Below are positions 1 through 5,660 of a stretch of DNA of 6,709 nucleotides, piece after piece. The translations under genes were made by a program, and so were the position numbers. This stretch comes from Comamonadaceae bacterium (GTDB lineage Bacteria; Pseudomonadota; Gammaproteobacteria; Burkholderiales; Burkholderiaceae_C): the NCBI GenBank assembly GCA_947460065.1, contig CANHGF010000138.1, positions 1 through 6,709 of the forward strand. Reading direction: 5' to 3'. The notes beneath the pieces were generated by a model, which ran no database searches, had not been told where the DNA came from, and worked only from the letters and a program-made list of their open reading frames with translations. The number at the start of each line of letters is the position of its first letter. The stretch's first letter is position 1.

Positions 1-122
1 GGCACGAAGTGCGTACTGCCAAAAAATTGTGCGACCTTCATCTGCTGCGCCATGGCCCAGCGCCAAGGTTCGCCTCGAGTGCCTTCGAGCATGGCCTGGT
101 GCTCTTCGGAGAGCTTGATCAT
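1..122 (-). CDS. Aconitase X (AcnX)-type dehydratase, N-terminal fragment (runs off left edge)
   Basis: Forty codons are visible before the window ends. The start ATG (122-120) shares its A with the TGA stop of the MarR gene, which indicates translational coupling; an in-frame GTG three bases upstream is an alternative start. The peptide opens MIKLSEEHQAMLEG and continues with GEPWRWAM and MKVAQFFG. This matches the N-terminal pattern of the aconitase X catalytic (DUF521) family, in which an L-x-x-E/D-x-x-x-M-L-x-G opening is followed by an A-M and a K/L-V segment. Characterised AcnX enzymes are Fe-S hydro-lyases: mevalonate 5-phosphate dehydratase in archaea and cis-3-hydroxy-L-proline dehydratase in bacteria. 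The catalytic and cluster-binding residues lie outside the window, so the substrate cannot be assigned. Usual AcnX proteins are about 400 residues or more, and a small-subunit gene or fused domain may follow. The family call is from memory of the N-terminal pattern only. Confidence 0.62.
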   Translation of the reverse strand, partial: MIKLSEEHQAMLEGTRGEPWRWAMAQQMKVAQFFGSTHFV

Positions 123-586
123 CACAGTGCGCTCAGACGTTCTGCGGCTTTGTGCAGACGATCCAAGAGTTTTTCGAGGTTGGCGTATTCCTGTGGCGTG
201 AATTCCGCCTCCAGTTGCTGCTGTCGGCGTCTTGAGATGCGCGATCCTTTGACATGCAGCGCAACGCCCGCTTCGGTGAGTGTCAGCATGAACTGTCGCT
301 TATCTCGCGGATCGGGCTCGGAGGCGACCAAGCCCTCTTGCTGCAATTTGGCCAGGGTGCGGCTGATCCAGCCTTTGTCAATCTCCAGAATTCGCACAAG
401 CGCGCCAAAGGAAATGCCGGGCCGGCTGCCGATCACTGAAATGACGCGCCATTGGGCTACCGAGATGCCCACTTCATCGGGGATGGCGGTGGCCGCTGAT
501 CGGCCCAAGGCGCTGGCCAGGGCAATGATGCGAAACGATAGGTTTTGGGTGACATCCACCCCCTTGCGCGAGGCGGTCCGGTTCAT
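122..586 (-). CDS. MarR-family transcriptional regulator
   Basis: A 154-residue protein of normal MarR length. An N-terminal helical dimerisation part (about 12-40) leads into a winged helix-turn-helix. The helix I-S-V-A-Q-W-R-V-I (41-49) is the classic MarR helix before the HTH. The recognition helix is around 69-83 (IDKGWISRTLAKLQQ), and the wing carries the typical D-P-R-D-K-R motif at 92-97. The C-terminal helix (about 130-154) completes the dimer interface. MarR proteins are usually ligand-released repressors of neighbouring catabolic or efflux genes. The start ATG overlaps the nitrilase stop in an ATGA (586-583), and the stop overlaps the AcnX start, so the gene is the middle cistron of an enzyme operon. 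A likely target is the palindrome at 1561-1578. The effector is unknown; the nitrilase product or a related acid is a reasonable guess. Confidence 0.93.
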   Translation of the reverse strand: MNRTASRKGVDVTQNLSFRIIALASALGRSAATAIPDEVGISVAQWRVISVIGSRPGISFGALVRILEIDKGWISRTLAKLQQEGLVASEPDPRDKRQFMLTLTEAGVALHVKGSRISRRRQQQLEAEFTPQEYANLEKLLDRLHKAAERLSAL

Positions 587-1545
587 GACACGACCTCAGT
601 GGATGCACCGGCTGCGCCCAAGTCGGCCGGACCTTGCAGTCGCACCACATCCGATCGTGCGCTGTGCCCCGACAAGTCAAAGGCCTGCCGCGCTGCGAGG
701 GAGGTCTGCGGATCGATCTGGGCGTACAGCAAGCCTTCTTCATTTGGGGGCAGGGGCGTACACAGCGGCTCGCCACTGGGCGCAAAGATCTGTGCATAAC
801 CACCACCGGCTTGCAAACGGTCTGACTTGTGCGGGGTGTCACACAAACGCATCACCACCTCCGGCGTGACCGGGGCACAGGGCGCCAGGACGTAGCAACC
901 GCCTTCAAGCGCATAGGAGCGACTCAATGCCAGGAAGGTCTGCGCACTGGGCATGTGGGGGATATTCCTCAGGGGAAAGCTGGGCCAGGCTGCCACATGA
1001 AGGGTTTCATGCTGCAGGTGCAGGGCGTGCTTGAACAAAGGGTGCCGGTGCTCTGCGCAAGCCAAGGCACCGACGCGTCCGAGCCTGGTGTCCACCACTT
1101 GCAGATCCCCAGTGCCGCCTTCGGAAAAAACCTTCAGTTCCACCGGCCCGGGCTTGAGCTTTCGCCGATGCATCCGGACTTGCCCGGCATCGTCGATCAG
1201 CCATTGGGCGATGTACAGCCGCTCACCGTCACGCTCGGCGGCTCCCATGAGGACGTGGATGCCATGGTCTGCGGCCGATCGAGCGATGCTGGCCAGTTCA
1301 TGGGAGTTGCGGCTCAGGGCCTGCTCCTGAAAGAGTTGGCTCAGTCCCTGTTGATCGGCCCAGGCTGGGCTGTCAAGCCAGATCCACCAAGGGTAGCCGG
1401 GCAACCAAACCTCTGGAAAGGCGATCAATTTCGCACCCTCGCGGGCGGCCTGCGCAATGAGGGCCCGGGCTTTTTCAAGGGACTGGGCCAGGTCCAGGTA
1501 GACCGGTGCCGCCTGAGCCACACAGACAAGATACGGAGCGGGCAT
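583..1545 (-). CDS. Nitrilase (carbon-nitrogen hydrolase family, branch 1-like)
   Basis: A cytoplasmic hydrolase of 320 residues, within the normal nitrilase range (about 310-370). The Glu-Lys-Cys triad is visible: E45 in FPEVWLPGYPWW, K129 in HRRKLKP, and C163 in GALACAEH (codon at 1059-1057). A second conserved Glu, E136, follows the Lys. HVAAWPSF (183-190) is characteristic of true nitrilases as opposed to amidases. Nitrilases turn a nitrile into a carboxylic acid and ammonia, sometimes releasing the amide. Most bacterial nitrilases have Trp right after the nucleophile; here it is Ala164. As I recall, the Pseudomonas fluorescens EBC191 arylacetonitrilase also has Ala there, which would favour 2-substituted nitriles such as hydroxynitriles; that is inference. 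The frame is open up to 1758, but the ATG at 1545 is chosen because it starts the family's beta-strand (MPAPYLVCVAQAAP) and a longer start would cross the divergent gene. No strong ribosome binding site is seen. It is the first cistron of the nitrilase-MarR-AcnX operon. Confidence 0.9.
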   Translation of the reverse strand: MPAPYLVCVAQAAPVYLDLAQSLEKARALIAQAAREGAKLIAFPEVWLPGYPWWIWLDSPAWADQQGLSQLFQEQALSRNSHELASIARSAADHGIHVLMGAAERDGERLYIAQWLIDDAGQVRMHRRKLKPGPVELKVFSEGGTGDLQVVDTRLGRVGALACAEHRHPLFKHALHLQHETLHVAAWPSFPLRNIPHMPSAQTFLALSRSYALEGGCYVLAPCAPVTPEVVMRLCDTPHKSDRLQAGGGYAQIFAPSGEPLCTPLPPNEEGLLYAQIDPQTSLAARQAFDLSGHSARSDVVRLQGPADLGAAGASTEVVS

Positions 1546-1560
1546 GGACGTCTTGGTGAG

Positions 1561-1578
1561 TTGTTGCCTTGACAACAA
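1561..1578. promoter_or_regulatory. Putative MarR operator (6+6 bp perfect palindrome)
   Basis: TTGTTG (1561-1566), a 6-bp spacer and CAACAA (1573-1578) form a perfect inverted repeat centred between 1569 and 1570. The TTG...CAA architecture and 18-bp size fit the operators of many MarR proteins, which recognise roughly 16-20 bp TTG/CAA palindromes. A further TAGTTG half-site lies at 1583-1588. The palindrome sits in the only divergent intergenic region, next to the operon that encodes a MarR protein, and its right arm overlaps the -35 hexamer of the rightward promoter. Binding would be expected to block that promoter and probably the leftward one. The repeat is seen directly; the regulator match is inferred. 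Confidence 0.6.
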
Positions 1579-1598
1579 ATAGTAGTTGGGGCTGTAAT
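1569..1598 (+). promoter_or_regulatory. Predicted sigma70 promoter for the FAD-linked dehydrogenase gene
   Basis: A perfect -35 TTGACA (1569-1574) is followed by an 18-bp spacer and a -10 TGTAAT (1593-1598, five of six consensus bases). The start of transcription would fall near 1605, giving a leader of about 38 nt before the ATG at 1643. This also argues against the upstream in-frame TTG at 1598 as the translation start, since that codon would lie inside the -10 element. The -35 lies within the palindrome at 1561-1578, so the promoter should be repressible. A facing leftward promoter is less clear: TACTAT on the minus strand (1584-1579) is a possible -10 without a good -35. Confidence 0.55.
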
Positions 1599-1642
1599 TG
1601 CGCCCTAAGGGGGAAACCCTAGCCTTCCTGCGGGGACTGACG

Positions 1643-3049
1643 ATGAATGATTTCGATGCCGCGCTGATCCAGTGCATGGGCCAGCCATCGGTTTTTCTGA
1701 GGGGCAACATCCCTGAAAAGCACTTCAGCGACTGGATGACGAGCAGCCCTGTTGGCACGGCGCGTGCCTTGGTTCGTCCCGCATCAACACAGGATGTCAG
1801 CGCCTTGCTTAAGCTGTGCCACTCCCACGGTGTGCCGGTGGTGCCTCAAGGTGGTTTGACCGGTCTGGCCGGTGGGGCACAGCCGGTCTTGGACTGCGTG
1901 CTGGTGTCGCTCGAGAAAATGGACCGAATTGAAGCGGTGGATGCGGCCTCGTCGACGATCAGCGTGGAGGCGGGCGTCACGATGGGGCGTGTGCAGGCGG
2001 CAGCCGCTGACCGCGGCCTGTTTTTCCCCTTGGACCTCGGGGGGCGCGATTCCTGCACGATTGGTGGAAACCTGTCGACCAATGCGGGCGGCAATCGTGT
2101 CCTGCGCTACGGCATGGCCCGAGACCTTGTGCTGGGCTTGGAGGTGGTGCTGGCCGATGGAACGGTTTTGAGCCACATGAACCTGATGCTCAAGGACAAC
2201 ACAGGCTATGACCTCAAGCAACTCTTTGTCGGCAGCGAAGGCACGCTGGGGGTCATCACCCGGGCCGTGCTCAAACTGTTTCCCCAGCCTCGCACCACCC
2301 AGACTGCGCTGTGTGCGCTGGCCGACTACGAGTCGGTGCTTGGCCTGTTGAACCACGCCCGGCAAAACCTGGGCGCCCGCTTGTCGGCCTTTGAATTGAT
2401 GTGGCCAGATTTTTATGAGCGCATGACCAATGGCCTGCCGCGTCTGAGCAAGCCGCTGCCTCACGGTCATGGCGGCTACGTCCTGCTGGAAGCGCAAGGG
2501 ACTTCACCGGCTACAGATAATGAGCATTTTGAAGGTGTCTTGGCCGATGCCTTGAGTCAACGGCTCATTGCGGACGTGGTCATCGCGCAGTCGGACAGCG
2601 ATGCGCGCAGGATCTGGGCGGTCCGAGATTCTTCCGGTGAGTTTCGCGCCGTGTTCTGGCCGCATGTGGGCTTTGATGTCAGCGTTCCGACAGGGCAGAT
2701 CGGCCATTTTGTCGAGGCCCTCAAAGCCCAATTGCGAAGCCGGTGGCCTCAGATGCAGACGGTTTTCTTCGGGCATGTCGGAGACTCCAATGTGCACATC
2801 GGGGTGAAAGTGGTCGATGGCGCTCAGCCTGAGGCAGACATCGAAGAGGTGGTGTACGGCGTGGTGGGGCAGTGGCAGGGCTCCATCTCTGCCGAGCACG
2901 GCATCGGCACGATCAAGCGGGCGCACCTTCACCATTCGAGAAGTCCTGCAGAAATTGCCGTGATGCGAACGCTTAAAGCCGCATTGGATCCCAAGGGGAT
3001 CCTGAACCCCGGCAAGGTCTTGCCCGACCCGGTCACTGACGCAGATTGA
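1643..3049 (+). CDS. FAD-linked D-2-hydroxyacid dehydrogenase (GlcD/D2HGDH-like FAD-binding oxidoreductase)
   Basis: A 468-residue flavoprotein, typical of the GlcD, D-lactate and D-2-hydroxyglutarate dehydrogenase family (about 455-500). The PCMH-type FAD domain covers about 40-215, with PQGGLTGLAGGA (68-79), TIGGNLSTNAGG (139-150) and LFVGSEGTLGVIT (194-206). The C-terminal FAD-oxidase domain has a His-x-x-Asp-x-Asn-x-His motif (H378, D381, N383, H385) and SAEHGIG (416-422). These provide the metal and substrate-carboxylate ligands in the D2HGDH branch. The end carries LDPKGILNPGK (448-458). The expected reaction is oxidation of a D-2-hydroxyacid to the 2-oxoacid, with electrons passed to a quinone, cytochrome or ETF acceptor. 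The ATG at 1643 is chosen because GGGGA (1632-1636) lies 6 nt upstream and because the predicted promoter covers the earlier TTG at 1598. It is divergent from the nitrilase operon across a probable MarR operator. The exact substrate cannot be read from sequence. Confidence 0.9.
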   Translation: MNDFDAALIQCMGQPSVFLRGNIPEKHFSDWMTSSPVGTARALVRPASTQDVSALLKLCHSHGVPVVPQGGLTGLAGGAQPVLDCVLVSLEKMDRIEAVDAASSTISVEAGVTMGRVQAAAADRGLFFPLDLGGRDSCTIGGNLSTNAGGNRVLRYGMARDLVLGLEVVLADGTVLSHMNLMLKDNTGYDLKQLFVGSEGTLGVITRAVLKLFPQPRTTQTALCALADYESVLGLLNHARQNLGARLSAFELMWPDFYERMTNGLPRLSKPLPHGHGGYVLLEAQGTSPATDNEHFEGVLADALSQRLIADVVIAQSDSDARRIWAVRDSSGEFRAVFWPHVGFDVSVPTGQIGHFVEALKAQLRSRWPQMQTVFFGHVGDSNVHIGVKVVDGAQPEADIEEVVYGVVGQWQGSISAEHGIGTIKRAHLHHSRSPAEIAVMRTLKAALDPKGILNPGKVLPDPVTDAD

Positions 3050-3059
3050 CCCCGACCCT

Positions 3060-3081
3060 CTGGCCACCGGCTTGGGGCCAG
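3060..3081 (+). terminator. Possible stem-loop terminator after the dehydrogenase gene
   Basis: CTGGCC (3060-3065) and GGCCAG (3076-3081) form a perfect 6-bp stem with a 10-nt loop, starting 11 nt after the stop codon. No T-run follows directly; the nearest is six Ts at 3116-3121, too far away to be part of this hairpin. It may be a weak or Rho-assisted terminator, or may stabilise the mRNA end. Confidence 0.3.
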
Positions 3082-3166
3082 AAAATGCACACCAGAAGGG
3101 CCACCACTGCGGTCGTTTTTTGTGTCTGTGGGTTCCATGGGGCAGCCAGTCGGCCCACCTAAAGGT

Positions 3167-3177
3167 TGTGCATGCTT
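3167..3177 (+). repeat. 11-bp direct repeat, copy 1 (TGTGCATGCTT)
   Basis: This sequence is identical to 3253-3263, with 86 bp between copy starts. Each copy contains the palindrome GCATGC. Two exact copies in a 253-bp gap upstream of the receptor operon could be regulator half-sites, or chance. Confidence 0.4.
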
Positions 3178-3227
3178 GTCGGATACCTGATCGTCCCCGC
3201 AGACCGAGGCTCAGGTTTTGCTTTAAT

Positions 3228-3244
3228 CCGGGGCTTTGCCCCGG
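3228..3244 (+). promoter_or_regulatory. Strong GC hairpin in the leader of the receptor operon
   Basis: CCGGGGC (3228-3234), loop TTT, GCCCCGG (3238-3244): a perfect 7-bp stem with a 3-nt loop. It is preceded by TTTAAT and followed by TTGGACC, so neither strand shows a true U-tract. It ends about 58 nt before the receptor start. It could be a terminator of read-through from the dehydrogenase gene, an mRNA-stabilising 5' structure, or an extragenic palindromic repeat. The hairpin is certain; its role is not. Confidence 0.45.
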
Positions 3245-3252
3245 TTGGACCA

Positions 3253-3263
3253 TGTGCATGCTT
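3253..3263 (+). repeat. 11-bp direct repeat, copy 2 (TGTGCATGCTT)
   Basis: Exact second copy of the element at 3167-3177. It lies between the leader hairpin and the receptor's ribosome binding site, 40 bp before the start codon. Confidence 0.4.
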
Positions 3264-3290
3264 ACGAGTCGGGGGCGATGGCTTGAGCCG

Positions 3291-3296
3291 AAGGAG
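3291..3296 (+). promoter_or_regulatory. Ribosome binding site deciding the receptor start
   Basis: AAGGAG lies 6 nt before the ATG at 3303. It is the best Shine-Dalgarno sequence in the window and selects that ATG over the open frame reaching back to 3072. Confidence 0.8.
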
Positions 3297-3302
3297 TTTC
3301 GA

Positions 3303-4286
3303 ATGGCAGTTTCGTGGGTGAGATCCCTGACGGTTTTTTTCCTTGGACTGGCCGTGGTTGGGGCGCATGCCCAGGCCCCGGCTGGCCCCTATCCGAACCG
3401 GCCGATCAAGCTGATCGTGACGGTGCCGCCGGGCGGCGCAGCTGACTTCATCGCCCGCCTGCTGGCCAGCAAGCTCTCGGCCTCGATGGGGCAACCGGTG
3501 GTGGTTGAAAACAAGGCCGGCGCCAGCGGTACCCTGGCCAGCGACTTTGTGGCCAAGTCGGCGCCCGATGGCTACACCCTGCTGCAAAGCTCCATCACCA
3601 CCCACGGCATTGGCCCGCACCTGATGGCCAAGCTGCCCTATGACCCGGTGGCCTCTTTTGCGCCGGTGACCATGCTGGCCAGCTTGCCCCTGATCATGAC
3701 GGTCAACGCCGAGCTCAAGGTCAACACCTTGGCCGAGTTCCTGACCCTGGCCCGCGAGCGGCCGGGCAAGCTGGCCTTTGCCTCGTCGGGCAATGGTGGC
3801 GCGCCCCACATGGCTGGCGAGTTGCTCAAAGGGGCCGCTTCGGTCGACATGCTGCACGCCCCTTACCGTGGCAGCGGCCCTGCGGTGGCCGATCTGGTGG
3901 GCGGGCAGGTTCAAGTGATGTTTGACGGCGCGCCTTCGCTGCTGCAGCACGTCACCTCCGGCAAGATTCGCGTGCTGGCAGCGGCCAGCCCCAAGCGCAA
4001 CCCGCTGTTGCCGCAGGTCCCGACCTTTGCTGAACTCGGGCTGCCGGCGGTCAATGTGGCCCTGTGGTATGGGCTGATGGCGCCGGCCGGTACGCCACCC
4101 GAATTCATTGCCCGCATCAACCGCGAGGTGAATCAGGCGCTCAAGTCACCCGATGTGCTCGAGCGCTTTGCGGCCCAGGGGACCGAGCCGCTGGGCGGCA
4201 GCCCCGAGCAGGCCGCCGCTTACGTCAAGCAGGAGCTCGATCGCTGGGGTCCGGTGGTCAAGCGCGCCGGTGTGGTGGCCAACTGA
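3303..4286 (+). CDS. Bug-family tripartite tricarboxylate (TctC-like) periplasmic solute receptor
   Basis: A protein of 327 residues, the usual Bug/TctC size. A Sec signal peptide is clear: R7, a hydrophobic core at about 8-20, and an AHA cleavage site after residue 23. The mature protein opens with YPNRPIKLIVTVPPGG (30-45), the family hallmark, followed by D48 in GGAADFIAR, the aspartate-bearing loop that contacts the ligand carboxylate through waters in solved Bug structures. Other typical segments are VVVENKAGASGT (66-77), APDGYTLL (87-94), a P-Y-R-G-S motif (187-191), Q-V-M-F-D (204-208) and VPTFAELGLP (239-248). It binds a small, often carboxylated solute in the periplasm. No TctA/TctB membrane genes are in view, so it is an orphan receptor here, as is common in Burkholderiales. 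Its neighbour only 6 nt downstream is a PrpD-like gene, so the ligand may be an unsaturated or hydroxy di- or tricarboxylate; that is inference. Confidence 0.93.
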   Translation: MAVSWVRSLTVFFLGLAVVGAHAQAPAGPYPNRPIKLIVTVPPGGAADFIARLLASKLSASMGQPVVVENKAGASGTLASDFVAKSAPDGYTLLQSSITTHGIGPHLMAKLPYDPVASFAPVTMLASLPLIMTVNAELKVNTLAEFLTLARERPGKLAFASSGNGGAPHMAGELLKGAASVDMLHAPYRGSGPAVADLVGGQVQVMFDGAPSLLQHVTSGKIRVLAAASPKRNPLLPQVPTFAELGLPAVNVALWYGLMAPAGTPPEFIARINREVNQALKSPDVLERFAAQGTEPLGGSPEQAAAYVKQELDRWGPVVKRAGVVAN

Positions 4287-4292
4287 GCCTGG

Positions 4293-5639
4293 ATGGACGA
4301 TCTGCTTGAATCCCCCACGCTGGCTCTGGCCCGATGGGCGGTACAAACGCAGTGGGCCCAGGTGCCTGAGGTGGCGCGCCTGGCCACGCGGCGTTCCTGG
4401 CTGAACTGGTGGGGCTGCGCTCTGGGTGGCGCCGCCGACCCGCAGGTCGACCGCCTGGTGTCTGCCCTGCGGCCGCTCGGGGCCGCAGGCTCAGCGCCGC
4501 TTTTGGGGCGAAGTGAGCGGCTTGATCTGCCTTCGGCTGCACTGGTCCACGCCTTTGCCTCCAACATCCTGGACTTCGACGATACCCACTGGGCCACCGC
4601 CATTCATCCGGCCGGCCCGGTGGCTTCGGCCGTGGTGGCCTGGAGCAGCCAGTACCCCTGCAGCGGTGCCGACGCGCTGCTGGCCTTCCTGTTGGGTATG
4701 GAGGTCGAATGCGCGGTGGGGCTTGCCGTATCGCCCGAGCATTACGCCAAGGGCTGGCACATCACCGCAAGCTGTGGTGTGTTCGGCGCCGCCGCTGCCG
4801 TAGGCCGACTGATGCAGCTTGACGAAGCTCGTATGGTCTGGGCTCTGGGCCATGCCGCAAGCCAGGCCAGCGGTCTGGTGGCCAGCCTGGGCAGCAGCGC
4901 CAAGAGCTTGAACATTGCCCACGCGGCGCGCAATGGTCTGCTGGCTGCCCAGTACGCGCAGGCGGGGCTGAGCGCCAGCACTGCGGTGCTGGAAGATCGC
5001 TTTGGTTTCGGCGCGCTGATGGGCGAGGGCAGCTTCGCGCTCGGCAAGCTGCCGGGTGCCGATGCCCACTGGCAGGTCGAGGACAACCGCTTCAAACCCT
5101 ATCCCTGCGGCTTTCTTTTGCACCCGACGCTCAAGGCCTGCCTGGCGCTGGTGCAAGCGCACGGCGTGCTCGCGGCCGATGCGGTGGCGCAGATCACGCT
5201 GCGGGTCGCGCCCCTGGCCGCTACCCGCGCCAACCGTCCCCAGCCGGCCGACGGCATGGCGGCCAAGCTCAGCTTGCAGCATGCGGCGGCCATCATGCTG
5301 CTCGAAGGCGAGGCCGGTGTGCGCCGCTTTACCGATGCAGCAGTGGCGCAGAGCCAAGCCCTGCGCGCGAAGGTGCAGGTGCTGGCCGATGAGGGCTTGA
5401 GCCAACAGGAGGCGGCGGTCGAAGTCCAGCTGCACCAGGGCGCGCTGCTGCAGGCCCGCCATAGGCCGGCACCGGGTGAGGAGCATCCCAGCCTGGACGA
5501 CGCCGGGCTGGCCTTGAAGTTTCACGACCTGGTCGCCCATGGCGCGCCGCACTGCGATGCCGATCGCCTGGTCGAGCAAATTTGCGCCACTGAGCAACTG
5601 GCCGATCTGCGCGCGCTGGTCGGCCTGACCCTTTCTTGA
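4293..5639 (+). CDS. MmgE/PrpD-family dehydratase or decarboxylase
   Basis: A protein of 448 residues, normal for the family of 2-methylcitrate dehydratase (PrpD), MmgE and cis-aconitate decarboxylase (IRG1/CAD). An all-helical first domain carries LDFDDTH (93-99) followed by H105-P106, then GWHIT (155-159). SSAKSLNIAHAARNG (201-215) contains K204. The lid-type domain follows with FKPYPCGFLLHP (267-278). By alignment from memory, D94/D97, H105, H156, K204 and K268 correspond to residues lining the active site in PrpD and IRG1. The reactions are cofactor-free lyase chemistry on tricarboxylates or related acids. The sequence alone does not separate dehydration, decarboxylation or isomerisation. 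The start ATG lies 6 nt after the receptor stop with no strong ribosome binding site of its own, which suggests translational coupling. Uptake and first conversion of the same acid is the natural reading, though unproven. Confidence 0.88.
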   Translation: MDDLLESPTLALARWAVQTQWAQVPEVARLATRRSWLNWWGCALGGAADPQVDRLVSALRPLGAAGSAPLLGRSERLDLPSAALVHAFASNILDFDDTHWATAIHPAGPVASAVVAWSSQYPCSGADALLAFLLGMEVECAVGLAVSPEHYAKGWHITASCGVFGAAAAVGRLMQLDEARMVWALGHAASQASGLVASLGSSAKSLNIAHAARNGLLAAQYAQAGLSASTAVLEDRFGFGALMGEGSFALGKLPGADAHWQVEDNRFKPYPCGFLLHPTLKACLALVQAHGVLAADAVAQITLRVAPLAATRANRPQPADGMAAKLSLQHAAAIMLLEGEAGVRRFTDAAVAQSQALRAKVQVLADEGLSQQEAAVEVQLHQGALLQARHRPAPGEEHPSLDDAGLALKFHDLVAHGAPHCDADRLVEQICATEQLADLRALVGLTLS

Positions 5640-5660
5640 ACCTCGTACTTTGGACACACC

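Larger units (their letters stand above)
3050..3302. other. 253-bp intergenic region: hairpins, T-run, short direct repeat
   Basis: No convincing gene is seen here. The frame of the downstream receptor is open back to 3072, but the translated stretch before 3303 has no signal peptide or family resemblance. The region contains the stem-loop at 3060-3081, a T6 run at 3116-3121, two copies of TGTGCATGCTT, a strong hairpin at 3228-3244, and the receptor's ribosome binding site. TTTAAT at 3222-3227 could be a -10 element, but no good -35 lies 16-18 bp upstream. A promoter for the right arm is expected here and cannot be located confidently. Confidence 0.6.

Noticed and set aside
829..1572. A 247-codon plus-strand open frame antisense to the nitrilase
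   Set aside because: The nitrilase triad and family motifs are on the minus strand. The plus-strand translation shows no family signature.
1598..1642. TTG start at 1598 for the FAD-linked dehydrogenase
   Set aside because: It lies in the predicted -10 element and lacks a ribosome binding site, while the ATG at 1643 has GGGGA 6 nt upstream.
1546..1758. Upstream extension of the nitrilase by 71 codons to 1758
   Set aside because: It would overlap the dehydrogenase gene and its promoter, and the added residues do not resemble a nitrilase N-terminus. The ATG at 1545 starts the first beta-strand as expected.
3116..3121. T6 run as a classical intrinsic terminator after the dehydrogenase gene
   Set aside because: No stable GC-rich stem could be found directly before it; the nearest good stem ends at 3081.
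2504..3259. A 251-codon minus-strand open frame across the end of the dehydrogenase gene and the intergenic gap
   Set aside because: Most of it is antisense to the conserved FAD-oxidase domain. There is no ribosome binding site or family resemblance.
3072..3302. N-terminal extension of the receptor to 3072
   Set aside because: It would bury the signal peptide 77 residues into the protein. AAGGAG at 3291-3296 and the signal peptide at 3303 fix the start.
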